Source: an uncultured Oscillospiraceae bacterium
GTDB taxonomy: Bacteria > Bacillota > Clostridia > Oscillospirales > Oscillospiraceae
Length of the DNA stretch: 64,000 nt
Assembly: GCA_934659425.1 (NCBI GenBank)
Contig: CAKUHU010000006.1
Span: forward strand, 1 to 64,000
Direction of reading: 5' to 3'
Numbering within the stretch: position 1 is the stretch's first letter; each line of letters starts with the position of its first letter. Made by a program: the position numbers and the translations under genes. Positions 51,443 to 59,819 of this stretch are shown here, piece by piece. The notes beneath the pieces were generated by a model. The model saw only the letters and a program-made list of their open reading frames with translations. It was not told the origin of the DNA and made no database searches.

Positions 51443-52816
51443 TTGATCCAGACGCTAAAAAATGCCTGGAAGGTCCCTGAGCTGAAGAGTAAGATCCTGT
51501 TTACCATCTTCGCACTGCTGATTTTCCGGCTGGGCTCTGCGATTCCGGTGCCCTTTATCCAAACGGACGCACTGACTAACTATCTGGATTCTATGTCTGG
51601 CACGATCTTTGGACTGCTGGGGACCATGAACGGCACGGCATTCTCCATCGCCGCCGTGTTTGCCTTGGGTGTGCAGCCCTATATCAACTCGTCCATCATC
51701 ATCGAGCTGCTGACGGTGGCCATCCCGGCCCTGGAGCGGCTGGCCAAAGAGGGCGGCGAAGAGGGACGCAAGAAGATCGCCGCCATCACCCGGTATACCA
51801 CGGTAGCCATCGCTCTGCTTCAGGGCTTTGGATACTATACCATTATCAGGACCAACAATTTGCTGGAGAGCAATATGGGCGTTCCCAGCGTTTGGGCTGC
51901 AATCGTCATCATCGCCACCTTTGTGGCTGGCTCTGCTTTCGTCATGTGGCTGGGTGAGCAGATCACCGATAAGGGCATCGGCAACGGCATCTCTGTGATC
52001 CTGTTTGCCGGTATCCTCTCCCGGATGCCCACCCTTATCACCACGCTCTATCAGGGTGTGTACAACTGGGCCCATCCCATTGACACAACTGACCTGAGTG
52101 AGGCGGAACTGGAGATTGTCGCCGGACGTTTTGTTCTGCCTGTTTGGGGGTTGGTGCTCATCATCTTGGGTATGCTGGCTTTGATCATGTTTGTCGTGTT
52201 TATCCAGAATGCCGAGCGGCGCATCCCTGTGCAGTATGCCAAGCGGGTGGTGGGACGGAAGATGTACGGCGGACAGTCCAGCCATATTCCTCTGAAGGTG
52301 AATATGTCCGGCGTCCTTCCCATCATCTTCGCCCAGTCCATCGCCTCCCTGCCTGCGACCATCTGTGCTTTTGCGGGAGTTCAGGCGGCAACGGAGCCCG
52401 GTACCGGCGGCTTCTGGGAGCAGTTCCTTCGGGTGTTTGACGCCAACGGACTGGTATACAGTATCGTATACTTCCTGTTGATCCTGGCGTTTAGCTACTT
52501 CTATTCCACCATGCAGTTCGATCCTACAGAGGTGGCCAATAACCTGAAGAAGAACGGCGGCTTTGTCCCCGGCTTCCGCCCGGGCAAGCCCACGGCTGAC
52601 TTTATCCGCAAGGTGCTGAGCAAGATCACGTTCTTTGGCGCCATTTTCCTGTCCGTCATCGCCATCGCGCCCATCATTACCGGCAACGTTATTGGGGTGG
52701 ACAACCTGGCCATCGGCGGTACTTCCGTCATCATCGTGGTGGGCGTTGCCCTGGAGACCAGCAAGGCTTTGGAGGCACAGCTCATGATGCGCCACTACAA
52801 GGGCTTCCTTGAGTGA
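51443..52816 (+). CDS. secY: SecY, protein translocase channel
   Basis: A 457-residue ten-helix membrane protein forming the Sec channel with SecE and SecG. It begins IQTLKNAWKVPELKSKILFT. Key parts: SGTIFGLLGTMNGTAFS (plug region), GLVLIILGMLALIMFVVFIQ, and the cytosolic loop RRIPVQYAKRVVGRKMYGGQ that contacts the ribosome. The start is TTG 51443, just after rplO, with GAGGTG upstream. Confidence 0.96.
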   Translation: MIQTLKNAWKVPELKSKILFTIFALLIFRLGSAIPVPFIQTDALTNYLDSMSGTIFGLLGTMNGTAFSIAAVFALGVQPYINSSIIIELLTVAIPALERLAKEGGEEGRKKIAAITRYTTVAIALLQGFGYYTIIRTNNLLESNMGVPSVWAAIVIIATFVAGSAFVMWLGEQITDKGIGNGISVILFAGILSRMPTLITTLYQGVYNWAHPIDTTDLSEAELEIVAGRFVLPVWGLVLIILGMLALIMFVVFIQNAERRIPVQYAKRVVGRKMYGGQSSHIPLKVNMSGVLPIIFAQSIASLPATICAFAGVQAATEPGTGGFWEQFLRVFDANGLVYSIVYFLLILAFSYFYSTMQFDPTEVANNLKKNGGFVPGFRPGKPTADFIRKVLSKITFFGAIFLSVIAIAPIITGNVIGVDNLAIGGTSVIIVVGVALETSKALEAQLMMRHYKGFLE

Positions 52817-52829
52817 TTGGGGGCAAAAC

Positions 52830-53465
52830 ATGGAGAAGTTGATTTTCCTTGGCCCTCCGGGTGCCGGTAAGGGTACTCAGGCGGCCATTGTCAGCAGAGA
52901 GCGGGGACTTCCCACGATCTCTACAGGCGATATGCTTCGTGCTGCGGTCAAAGAAGGTACTGAGATAGGAAAGCGGGTCCAGTCATTTATGGATGCGGGC
53001 AAGCTGGTTCCTGATGAGATCGTCATCGGCATTGTGGCAGAGCGGGTGGAAAAGCCCGACTGCGCCAAGGGCTATATCCTGGACGGGATGCCCCGCACCA
53101 TCGCCCAGGCTCAGGCCTTAGAGAATGCCGGAATCCGGTTTGATCACGTGATCTCTATCGAGACCGCGGACAGCGTGGTCGCCGCCCGGCTGGAAGGCCG
53201 ACGGATGTGCCAGAGCTGTGGAGCCACTTATCATATTGCCAACAACCCGCCAAAGGCAGAGGGAATCTGTGATATATGCGGGCATGGGCTCATCCAGCGC
53301 CAGGACGACAGCGCGGAGACGGTGGCCCAGCGGCTTAAGATTTACCACAGTGAGACTGAACCGCTGAAAGATTTTTATCAGCAGCGGGGAGTGCTTCGCA
53401 GGGTGGAAGACGCCGGAGATATTGAGAGTGTAAACCGCCGCATCATGGCAGTATTGGGGGAGTGA
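52830..53465 (+). CDS. adk: Adenylate kinase
   Basis: A 211-residue long-lid adenylate kinase (2 ADP = ATP + AMP). P-loop: FLGPPGAGKGTQA; AMP site: PTISTGDMLRAA; ILDGMPRTIAQA. The lid has four cysteines (CQSCGATYH with CDICGHG), a structural zinc site common in Gram-positives. ATG 52830 is preferred over 52809, which lies within the end of secY. Confidence 0.96.
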   Translation: MEKLIFLGPPGAGKGTQAAIVSRERGLPTISTGDMLRAAVKEGTEIGKRVQSFMDAGKLVPDEIVIGIVAERVEKPDCAKGYILDGMPRTIAQAQALENAGIRFDHVISIETADSVVAARLEGRRMCQSCGATYHIANNPPKAEGICDICGHGLIQRQDDSAETVAQRLKIYHSETEPLKDFYQQRGVLRRVEDAGDIESVNRRIMAVLGE

Positions 53466-53469
53466 TTTT

Positions 53470-54231
53470 ATGGATATGATTTCCATCAAGTCTCCCAGTG
53501 AGATCGAAAAGATGCGGGCCGCAGGCCGGCTCACCGCTCAAGTCAGAGCATTGGCGGGGTCTATGGTGAAGCCGGGGGTAAGCACTTTAGAGATCGACCG
53601 AGAGGTTCGTAAGTTTATTGAGAGCCACGGCGCCAAACCCTCCTTTCTGGGATATGGCGGATTCCCGGGCTCAGCTTGTATCTCCGTCAATGAAGTGGTT
53701 ATCCACGGCATTCCCGACCATCGGAAGCTGCAAGAGGGTGACATCGTCTCTGTAGATGTGGGCGCTTATCTGGACGGCTTCCACGGTGACTGCGCCGCCA
53801 CCTTTCCCTGCGGAGAGATCTCTGAAGAGGCTCGGAAGCTCATTGATGTGACGCAGCAGAGCTTTTTTGAGGGGATCAAATTCGCCCGGGTAGGGAATCG
53901 CGTATCCGACATCGGCCACGCAGTGCAGAAGTACGTGGAGTCCTTTGGCTATGGTGTGGTCCGGGATTTTGTGGGCCACGGCGTGGGCCGGAATCTCCAT
54001 GAGGCACCTGAGGTGCCCAACTATGGGGCAGCTGGCCACGGTGCCCGGCTCCAGCCAGGTATGGTCATCGCTGTGGAACCCATGGTCTGTGTTGGCGACT
54101 GGCATGTAAAGGTGCTGAAAGATAAATGGACCACCGTGTCCGCCGACGGCAGCCTTACTGCCCACTATGAGAATACCATTCTCATCACAGAAGGTGACCC
54201 GGAGATCCTGACCGATCCGGGTGAGGATTGA
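53470..54231 (+). CDS. map: Methionine aminopeptidase, type I
   Basis: A 253-residue enzyme that removes the initiator Met. Metal ligands: Asp in SVDVGAYLDGFHGDCAATF (two Asp), His in FVGHGVGRNLHE, and Glu in VIAVEPMVC and HYENTILIT. Substrate His in SVNEVVIHGIPD. It follows adk by four bases and ends one base before the KOW gene start. Confidence 0.96.
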   Translation: MDMISIKSPSEIEKMRAAGRLTAQVRALAGSMVKPGVSTLEIDREVRKFIESHGAKPSFLGYGGFPGSACISVNEVVIHGIPDHRKLQEGDIVSVDVGAYLDGFHGDCAATFPCGEISEEARKLIDVTQQSFFEGIKFARVGNRVSDIGHAVQKYVESFGYGVVRDFVGHGVGRNLHEAPEVPNYGAAGHGARLQPGMVIAVEPMVCVGDWHVKVLKDKWTTVSADGSLTAHYENTILITEGDPEILTDPGED

Positions 54232-54232
54232 G

Positions 54233-54493
54233 ATGAAGGGTGGCATTGTCCGCTCCCTGGCCGGACACGACAAGGGCGAGCTTTTCTGCGTCGTTGGTGT
54301 GGAAGAGCCTTACCTGCTGTTGTGTGACGGCAAGCGCCGGCGTTTGGCCGAGCCGAAGCGGAAGAAACGGAAGCACACCGCTCCCGCAGGGGATTTCGAC
54401 CACCCGGTGGCGCAAAAGCTCATCCGGCATGATCCGGTCACCGACAATGAGATTCGGAGGGCGCTGGCTGCCTTTCGAGCCAAGGAGGTTTGA
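54233..54493 (+). CDS. KOW-domain RNA-binding protein
   Basis: An 86-residue protein resembling the KOW/L14e-like proteins found between map and infA in Gram-positive spc operons. The fold-typical N-terminus is [20 protein letters not shown], followed by [20 protein letters not shown] and a helical tail. ATG 54233 follows GTGAGG. It likely binds rRNA or assists ribosomes; the role is not established. Confidence 0.88.
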   Translation: MKGGIVRSLAGHDKGELFCVVGVEEPYLLLCDGKRRRLAEPKRKKRKHTAPAGDFDHPVAQKLIRHDPVTDNEIRRALAAFRAKEV

Positions 54494-54497
54494 CGCT

Positions 54498-54716
54498 TTG
54501 GCAAAAGACGATATGATCGAAGTGGAGGGCGTCGTTGTAGAATCCCTTCCCAACACTACCTTCCGGGTAGACATCGGAAACGGCCACATCATCCTGGCCC
54601 ACATCTCTGGGAAGTTGCGGATGAACTTCATTCGCATTCTCCCCGGCGACAAGGTCACGGTCCAGATGTCGCCCTACGATGTGACCCGGGGGAGGATCAC
54701 TTGGCGGACGAAATAA
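54498..54716 (+). CDS. infA: Translation initiation factor IF-1
   Basis: A 72-residue OB-fold factor blocking the 30S A-site at initiation. It reads [40 protein letters not shown] and [16 protein letters not shown]. The start is TTG 54498, eight bases after AAGGAGGT; no ATG is suitably placed. Confidence 0.96.
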   Translation: MAKDDMIEVEGVVVESLPNTTFRVDIGNGHIILAHISGKLRMNFIRILPGDKVTVQMSPYDVTRGRITWRTK

Positions 54717-54810
54717 CGCCCGCCCATACACCATCAACGACCGACTGGGAAGACTTTGGGCCCTGCCCGCTCCCAGTTCGGGGCCATTCAGGCATTCAAG
54801 GAGGTTTATC

Positions 54811-54924
54811 ATGAAAGTAAGACCGTCCGTGAAGCCCATGTGCGAGAAGTGCAAGATCATCAAGCGCAAGGGCAAGGTCATGGTTATCTGCGAAAATCCC
54901 AAGCATAAACAAAGACAAGGTTAA
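54811..54924 (+). CDS. rpmJ: Ribosomal protein L36
   Basis: A 37-residue zinc-binding 50S protein: [20 protein letters not shown], then [17 protein letters not shown]. Zinc ligands CxxC, C and H are all present, so it is the zinc form. Preceded by AAGGAGG. The 94-base gap before it holds no gene. Confidence 0.97.
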   Translation: MKVRPSVKPMCEKCKIIKRKGKVMVICENPKHKQRQG

Positions 54925-54943
54925 TAGGGGGTGCTGAAACAGT

Positions 54944-55312
54944 ATGGCTCGTATTGCTGGTATTGACTTGCCGAGAGATAAGCGGATCGAAATCGGACTG
55001 ACCTATATCTTCGGCATCGGGCGCACCAGCGCCAATAAGATCCTGGCCGAGGCTGGGATTAATCCGGATACCCGGGTGAAGGATCTGACTGAGGCTGAAG
55101 AGGCGAAACTGCGTGAGATCATCGGCCACAGCTATACCGTGGAGGGCGACCTCCGCCGGGATTTGGCTATGGACATTAAGCGGCTGACCGAAATCGGCTG
55201 CTATCGGGGTGTGCGGCACCGCCGCGGCCTGCCTGTCCGGGGCCAGAGGACCAAGACCAACGCTCGTACCCGTAAAGGTCCGAAGCGCACGGTCGCCAAT
55301 AAGAAGAAGTAA
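54944..55312 (+). CDS. rpsM: Ribosomal protein S13
   Basis: A 122-residue 30S head protein contacting the 50S. It starts [20 protein letters not shown]; the C-terminal tail is [20 protein letters not shown]. Normal length. Confidence 0.97.
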   Translation: MARIAGIDLPRDKRIEIGLTYIFGIGRTSANKILAEAGINPDTRVKDLTEAEEAKLREIIGHSYTVEGDLRRDLAMDIKRLTEIGCYRGVRHRRGLPVRGQRTKTNARTRKGPKRTVANKKK

Positions 55313-55327
55313 AAGGAGGGATAAGCA

Positions 55328-55720
55328 ATGGCTGCGAATAAGAAAGTGGTGCGTCGGCGCCGCGAAAAGAAGAACGTTGAAAAGGGCCAGGTGCATATCC
55401 GCTCCTCCTTCAACAATACCATGGTCACAATGACCGATATGCAGGGCAATGCGCTGAGCTGGGCTTCCTCTGGTGAGATGGGTTTCCGGGGCTCCCGGAA
55501 GTCCACCCCCTTTGCCGCTCAGACTGCCGCTGAAACGGCTGCCAAGGCCGCAATGGAGCATGGCCTCAAGAGTGTTGAGGTCTATGTCAAGGGTCCTGGC
55601 CAAGGCCGTGAGGCCGCCATCCGGGCGCTCCAGGCCGTGGGCCTGGAGGTCACCCTCATCAAGGACGTGACCCCTGTTCCCCACAACGGCTGCCGCCCGC
55701 CCAAGCGCCGCAGAGTGTAA
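55328..55720 (+). CDS. rpsK: Ribosomal protein S11
   Basis: A 130-residue 30S platform protein: [37 protein letters not shown] and [17 protein letters not shown]. Complete. Confidence 0.98.
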   Translation: MAANKKVVRRRREKKNVEKGQVHIRSSFNNTMVTMTDMQGNALSWASSGEMGFRGSRKSTPFAAQTAAETAAKAAMEHGLKSVEVYVKGPGQGREAAIRALQAVGLEVTLIKDVTPVPHNGCRPPKRRRV

Positions 55721-55738
55721 GAAGGAGGAGAAAGCAAT

Positions 55739-56341
55739 ATGGCTAAGAATATGCAGCCCATCGCCAAGCGCTGTAAGGCGCTGAATATTTCTCCCGCGGC
55801 TATGGGATATGACAAGAAAACCACCAACCGCAAACCCAAGGCCAATGTGCGCCGGAAGCAGAGCGAGTATGCGATGCAGCTCCAGGAGAAGCAGAAGGTC
55901 AAGTTCGTCTACGGCATTATGGAAAAGCAGTTCCGCTCTTACTATGAGAAGGCTGCCCGGATGCCCGGCAAGACTGGTGAGAACCTGCTAATCTTGGTGG
56001 AGCGCCGCCTGGACAACGTGGTTTACCGCCTGGGCTTTGCCATGACCCGTCGGGAGGCCCGTCAGTTGGTCAACCACGGCCACTTCACCGTCAACGGCAA
56101 GAAGGTCAACATTCCCTCCTACCTGGTGAAGGTGGGCGATGTGATCGAGGTCAAGGAGTCCAGTCGCTCCAGTGTGAAGTTCAAGCGTTTTGTGGGTGAA
56201 GACGCTATCATTGTCAATGTTCCCCAGTGGCTGGAGAAAGAGAAAAATACGCTCAAGGGCACGGTCAGCAAGCTGCCTGCCCGGGAGGACATCGACCTGC
56301 CTATCGAGGAGCACCTCATCGTCGAGCTCTACTCCAAGTAA
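55739..56341 (+). CDS. rpsD: Ribosomal protein S4
   Basis: A 200-residue 30S primary-binding protein with an S4 domain ([20 protein letters not shown], then [19 protein letters not shown]). It lacks the N-terminal Cys zinc site of some S4 proteins. In the alpha operon before rpoA, as in Clostridia. Confidence 0.97.
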   Translation: MAKNMQPIAKRCKALNISPAAMGYDKKTTNRKPKANVRRKQSEYAMQLQEKQKVKFVYGIMEKQFRSYYEKAARMPGKTGENLLILVERRLDNVVYRLGFAMTRREARQLVNHGHFTVNGKKVNIPSYLVKVGDVIEVKESSRSSVKFKRFVGEDAIIVNVPQWLEKEKNTLKGTVSKLPAREDIDLPIEEHLIVELYSK

Positions 56342-56415
56342 GCTTTACCCTCGCATCAGGCGAACCGACCAAACAGGCGGCGAGAGATTTGCCGCCCACA
56401 GAAGGAGGGTAATCT

Positions 56416-57369
56416 ATGGTTGAAATTGAAAAACCCCGCATTGAATGTGTGGAGAACCCTGGCGACAACAGCTACGGCAAGTATGTAGTGGAGCCGCTGG
56501 AGCGGGGCTATGGCACTACCTTGGGCAATGCCCTGCGCCGTGTTCTCCTCTCCTCCCTGCCGGGTACCGCAGTGACTTCTATCAAGATCGCTGGCGTCCA
56601 GCACGAGTTTTGTACCATTCCTGGCATTAAGGAAGATGTGACCGAGATCGTCCTCAATGTCAAGGCCATCATCGCCAAGCTTCACAGCGAGGGCGTCAAG
56701 ACCGTCTATATCGAAGCCTCCGGTGAATGTGAGGTCACCGCCGGCGACATCAAGGCCGATGGCGAAGTGGAGATTCTGAATCCGGAGCTCCACATCGCCA
56801 CCCTGGGGCCTGGGGCCAGCCTCAACATGGAGCTGACCCTCTCCCACGGCCGGGGCTATGACCCCGCTGAACGGAACAAGACCCCCCAGACCGCCATCGG
56901 CGTGATCCCTGTGGATTCGGTGTATACGCCTGTCAAGAAGGTCAATTATACGGTGGAGAACACCCGTGTAGGAGACCGGACGGATTTTGACAAGCTGACG
57001 CTGGAAGTTTGGACTAATGGGACCATTGATGCCCGGGATGCAGTTAGTCTGGGTGCCCGTATTCTGGTAGACCATTTCCTGCTGTTTACCAATCTCTCGG
57101 AGACGATGGGCTCTGCCTCCACCGTGGTGGAGAAGTCGGAGGCTCAGCGGGACAAGGTGCTGGAGATGACCATTGAAGAATTGGACCTGTCTGTCCGTTC
57201 CTTCAACTGTCTGAAGCGGGCCAATATCAATACCGTGGAGGATCTGATATCTAAGACTCAGGATGAGATGATGAAAGTCCGCAATCTGGGCCGCAAGAGC
57301 ATGGAAGAGGTCATCAATAAGTTGGCTATGATGGGCCTGAGCCTTGCTGATGATGAGAACAACAACTGA
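56416..57369 (+). CDS. rpoA: RNA polymerase alpha subunit
   Basis: A 317-residue alpha subunit. The N-terminal assembly domain has [20 protein letters not shown] and [19 protein letters not shown]. The C-terminal promoter/activator-binding domain contains [20 protein letters not shown] and [13 protein letters not shown]. Full length. Confidence 0.98.
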   Translation: MVEIEKPRIECVENPGDNSYGKYVVEPLERGYGTTLGNALRRVLLSSLPGTAVTSIKIAGVQHEFCTIPGIKEDVTEIVLNVKAIIAKLHSEGVKTVYIEASGECEVTAGDIKADGEVEILNPELHIATLGPGASLNMELTLSHGRGYDPAERNKTPQTAIGVIPVDSVYTPVKKVNYTVENTRVGDRTDFDKLTLEVWTNGTIDARDAVSLGARILVDHFLLFTNLSETMGSASTVVEKSEAQRDKVLEMTIEELDLSVRSFNCLKRANINTVEDLISKTQDEMMKVRNLGRKSMEEVINKLAMMGLSLADDENNN

Positions 57370-57394
57370 TACACGTCGAAGGGAGTGAGAGAGA

Positions 57395-57736
57395 ATGCCC
57401 GCAGTTCGTAAACTGGGAAAGCCCACTGACCAGCGGATGGCCATGCTTCGTGCCATGACCACCTATCTGCTGGAGAACGGCCAGATTAAGACCACCGTTT
57501 CCCGTGCCAAGGAGGTGGCTCCTCTGGCTGAGAAGATGATCACCCTGGCCAAGAAGAACGACTTGGCCGCCTACCGGAAAGCCATAGCCTTTCTGACCAA
57601 GGAAGATGTGGCCAAGAAGCTCTTCGATCAGATCGGCCCCAAGTATGCCACCCGTGACGGTGGCTATACCCGGGTCGTCCGCATTGGTCCCCGCCGCGGT
57701 GATGCCGCTGAGATGGCCATTGTGCAGTTGGTGTAA
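57395..57736 (+). CDS. rplQ: Ribosomal protein L17
   Basis: A 113-residue 50S protein, last gene of the super-operon: RKLGKPTDQRMAMLRAMTTY, then TTVSRAKEVAPLAEKMI and RIGPRRGDAAEMAIVQLV. Followed by a strong terminator. Confidence 0.97.
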   Translation: MPAVRKLGKPTDQRMAMLRAMTTYLLENGQIKTTVSRAKEVAPLAEKMITLAKKNDLAAYRKAIAFLTKEDVAKKLFDQIGPKYATRDGGYTRVVRIGPRRGDAAEMAIVQLV

Positions 57737-57768
57737 GGAAAATAACACCGGCAGATAAAACGATAAGA

Positions 57769-57820
57769 AAAGCCCCTTTCCTATTCCCGGCTATTCGGGG
57801 ATAGGAAAGGGGCTTTTTAT
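57769..57820 (+). terminator. Terminator of the ribosomal super-operon
   Basis: AAAGCCCCTTTCCTAT and ATAGGAAAGGGGCTTTTT form a long stem enclosing a small CCCGGCTATTCGGGG hairpin, then T's, 34 bases after rplQ. Confidence 0.92.
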
Positions 57821-57892
57821 TTATTTGCCTGCCTCTGCTTGTGTGGTTCAAGATTTTCTTACATCAGGGAAAAGGGCTTTTTATCAGCCCTC

Positions 57893-57921
57893 TTGCGTGG
57901 ACTCACCTTTTATGAGATAAT
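57893..57921 (+). promoter_or_regulatory. Candidate promoter of the hydrogenase pair
   Basis: TTGCGT (57893-57898), 17-base spacer, GATAAT (57916-57921), 60 bases before the start codon of the oxidoreductase gene. Confidence 0.5.
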
Positions 57922-57980
57922 CTTTTTACCATTGGCTAAATATTGAAAAGCGCGCCGCGCAGGAGAGGAGCAATGGAAAG

Positions 57981-59819
57981 ATGAGTAGATTGGATGTAAA
58001 AACGCCCAGTCAAGCCCAGACGGTGGTGGACCAGCTGTATCGAGATATGGAGCGGCGGATTGCCTCCAGTCCCCCGGGACTTTGTCCGGTGGACGTGGCC
58101 CTCAATTTTCTGAATTTGTGTCATGCCCAGACCTGCGGAAAGTGTGTTCCCTGCCGCATTGGACTTAAACAGCTTTCCAATATGATCCAAGAGGCTTTAG
58201 ATGGAGAGGCAGACATCACCATCTTGGACCAGATTGAAGAGACTGCGCAGGTTATCATAGACACAGCGGATTGTGTCATTGGTATTGAAGCAGCACAGTT
58301 GGTTCTGATGGGGCTTCGTGGGTTCCGAGAGGACTATGAGGAGCATATCCTCCATCATCGGTGTCTGGGAAGCCTGAAAAACCCGGTCCCCTGTGTGGCC
58401 ATGTGCCCGGCGGGGGTAGACATTCCCGGTTATGTGGCCTTGGTGAAGGAGCGGCGCTATGAGGATGCGGTGAAGCTTATTCGGAAGGACAATCCTTTTC
58501 CAACTGCCTGTGCCTATATCTGTGAACATCCCTGTGAGGCGCGCTGCCGCCGGAATATGATAGACAACGCCATCAACATCCGCAGTTTAAAGCGGTATGC
58601 GGTGGATCGGGCGGGAGAAGTGCCGCAGCCTGCCTGCGCACCGTCGACAGGAAAGTCTATCGCTGTAGTGGGCGGCGGACCCGGCGGATTGTCGGCAGCC
58701 TACTATCTGGCCCTTATGGGACATAAGGTTGCCGTGTATGAAGAGCGAAGCCAGCTGGGCGGCATGATGCGTTATGGCATTCCAAGTTATCGTTTCCCCC
58801 GGGAAAAAATGGATGCGGAGATTGCCTCCATATTGTCCTTGGGCATTGAAGTACATACTGGTGTGGATGTGGGAAAAGATATCGCCTTTGAGCAGCTGAA
58901 AAAAGAGTATGATTGTATTTACTTATCCATTGGCGCCCATACCGACAAGAAGACCGGCATCCCCGGAGAGGACAGCCGGGGAGTCATCTCGGCGGTAGAA
59001 CTGCTGCGGCGGATTGGCGATGATGACCTGCCTGATTTTAGCGGGCAAAAAGTGGTGGTCATCGGCGGAGGAAATGTGGCGATGGACGTGACCCGGAGCG
59101 CCATTCGGCTTGGGGCGGAGCGGGTGACCTGTGTTTATCGCCGTAGGCAGGAGGACATGACGGCCCAGAAGGAGGAGATCGAGGGCGCAATTGCCGAGGG
59201 AGCGGAGCTATTGACGCTCCAAGCCCCTATGCACATCGAAGCGGATGGCGAGGGACGGGTGGCGGCCTTGTGGACCCAGCCCCAGCTCATCGGTGCCATG
59301 GATGGGCAGGGCCGTCCGAGGCCGGGACCTGCCTGTGTGGAAGAGCTGCGTATTCCGGCGGATACGGTCATTGTGGCCATTGGCCAGGGCGTGGAGGCTC
59401 ACGGATTTGAACAGAGCGGCGTCAAGATCCAACGGGGCGGTACGCTGCTGGCCGATTCCAGCACCCACCTGCCGGATATGGAGGGGGTCTTTGCGGGCGG
59501 CGACTGTGTTACCGGTCCCGCCACAGTGATCCGGGCCATTGCGGCGGGCAAGGTGGCTGCGGCCAATATTGATGAATACTTGGGATTCTGTCACGAGATT
59601 ACAGCAGATGTGCAGGTCCCTCTGCCCAGTTTCCCCGACCTGCAGGCCAAGGGACGGGTCAATGCCTCTGAGCGGGAGGCGTGGGCCCGCAAATGCGATT
59701 TCCAATGTATCGAATGCGGTATGACTGACGAGGAGGCCCAGCAGGAGTCTTCCCGCTGCCTGCGGTGCGATCACTTCGGTTATGGGATCTTCAAAGGAGG
59801 GCGCGTGGAAAAATGGTGA
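57981..59819 (+). CDS. NuoF-tail/GltD-like fusion oxidoreductase (hydrogenase partner)
   Basis: A 612-residue fusion. Residues ~1-130 resemble the Fe-S end of NuoF (CGKCVPCRIGLKQLSNMI), without the FMN/NADH part. A GltD-type segment follows: Fe-S cysteines in CVAMCPAGVDIPGYV and CEHPCEARCRR, FAD loop VVGGGPGGLSAAYYLALMG, and NAD(P) loop VVIGGGNVAMDVTRSA. The C-terminal tail has another cysteine cluster, CIECGMTDEEA with CLRCD. This layout resembles SfrB-type subunits that pair with hydrogenase-like SfrA. Its stop overlaps the hydrogenase start. It probably passes electrons from NAD(P)H to the hydrogenase; direction and nucleotide preference are inference. Confidence 0.88.
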   Translation: MSRLDVKTPSQAQTVVDQLYRDMERRIASSPPGLCPVDVALNFLNLCHAQTCGKCVPCRIGLKQLSNMIQEALDGEADITILDQIEETAQVIIDTADCVIGIEAAQLVLMGLRGFREDYEEHILHHRCLGSLKNPVPCVAMCPAGVDIPGYVALVKERRYEDAVKLIRKDNPFPTACAYICEHPCEARCRRNMIDNAINIRSLKRYAVDRAGEVPQPACAPSTGKSIAVVGGGPGGLSAAYYLALMGHKVAVYEERSQLGGMMRYGIPSYRFPREKMDAEIASILSLGIEVHTGVDVGKDIAFEQLKKEYDCIYLSIGAHTDKKTGIPGEDSRGVISAVELLRRIGDDDLPDFSGQKVVVIGGGNVAMDVTRSAIRLGAERVTCVYRRRQEDMTAQKEEIEGAIAEGAELLTLQAPMHIEADGEGRVAALWTQPQLIGAMDGQGRPRPGPACVEELRIPADTVIVAIGQGVEAHGFEQSGVKIQRGGTLLADSSTHLPDMEGVFAGGDCVTGPATVIRAIAAGKVAAANIDEYLGFCHEITADVQVPLPSFPDLQAKGRVNASEREAWARKCDFQCIECGMTDEEAQQESSRCLRCDHFGYGIFKGGRVEKW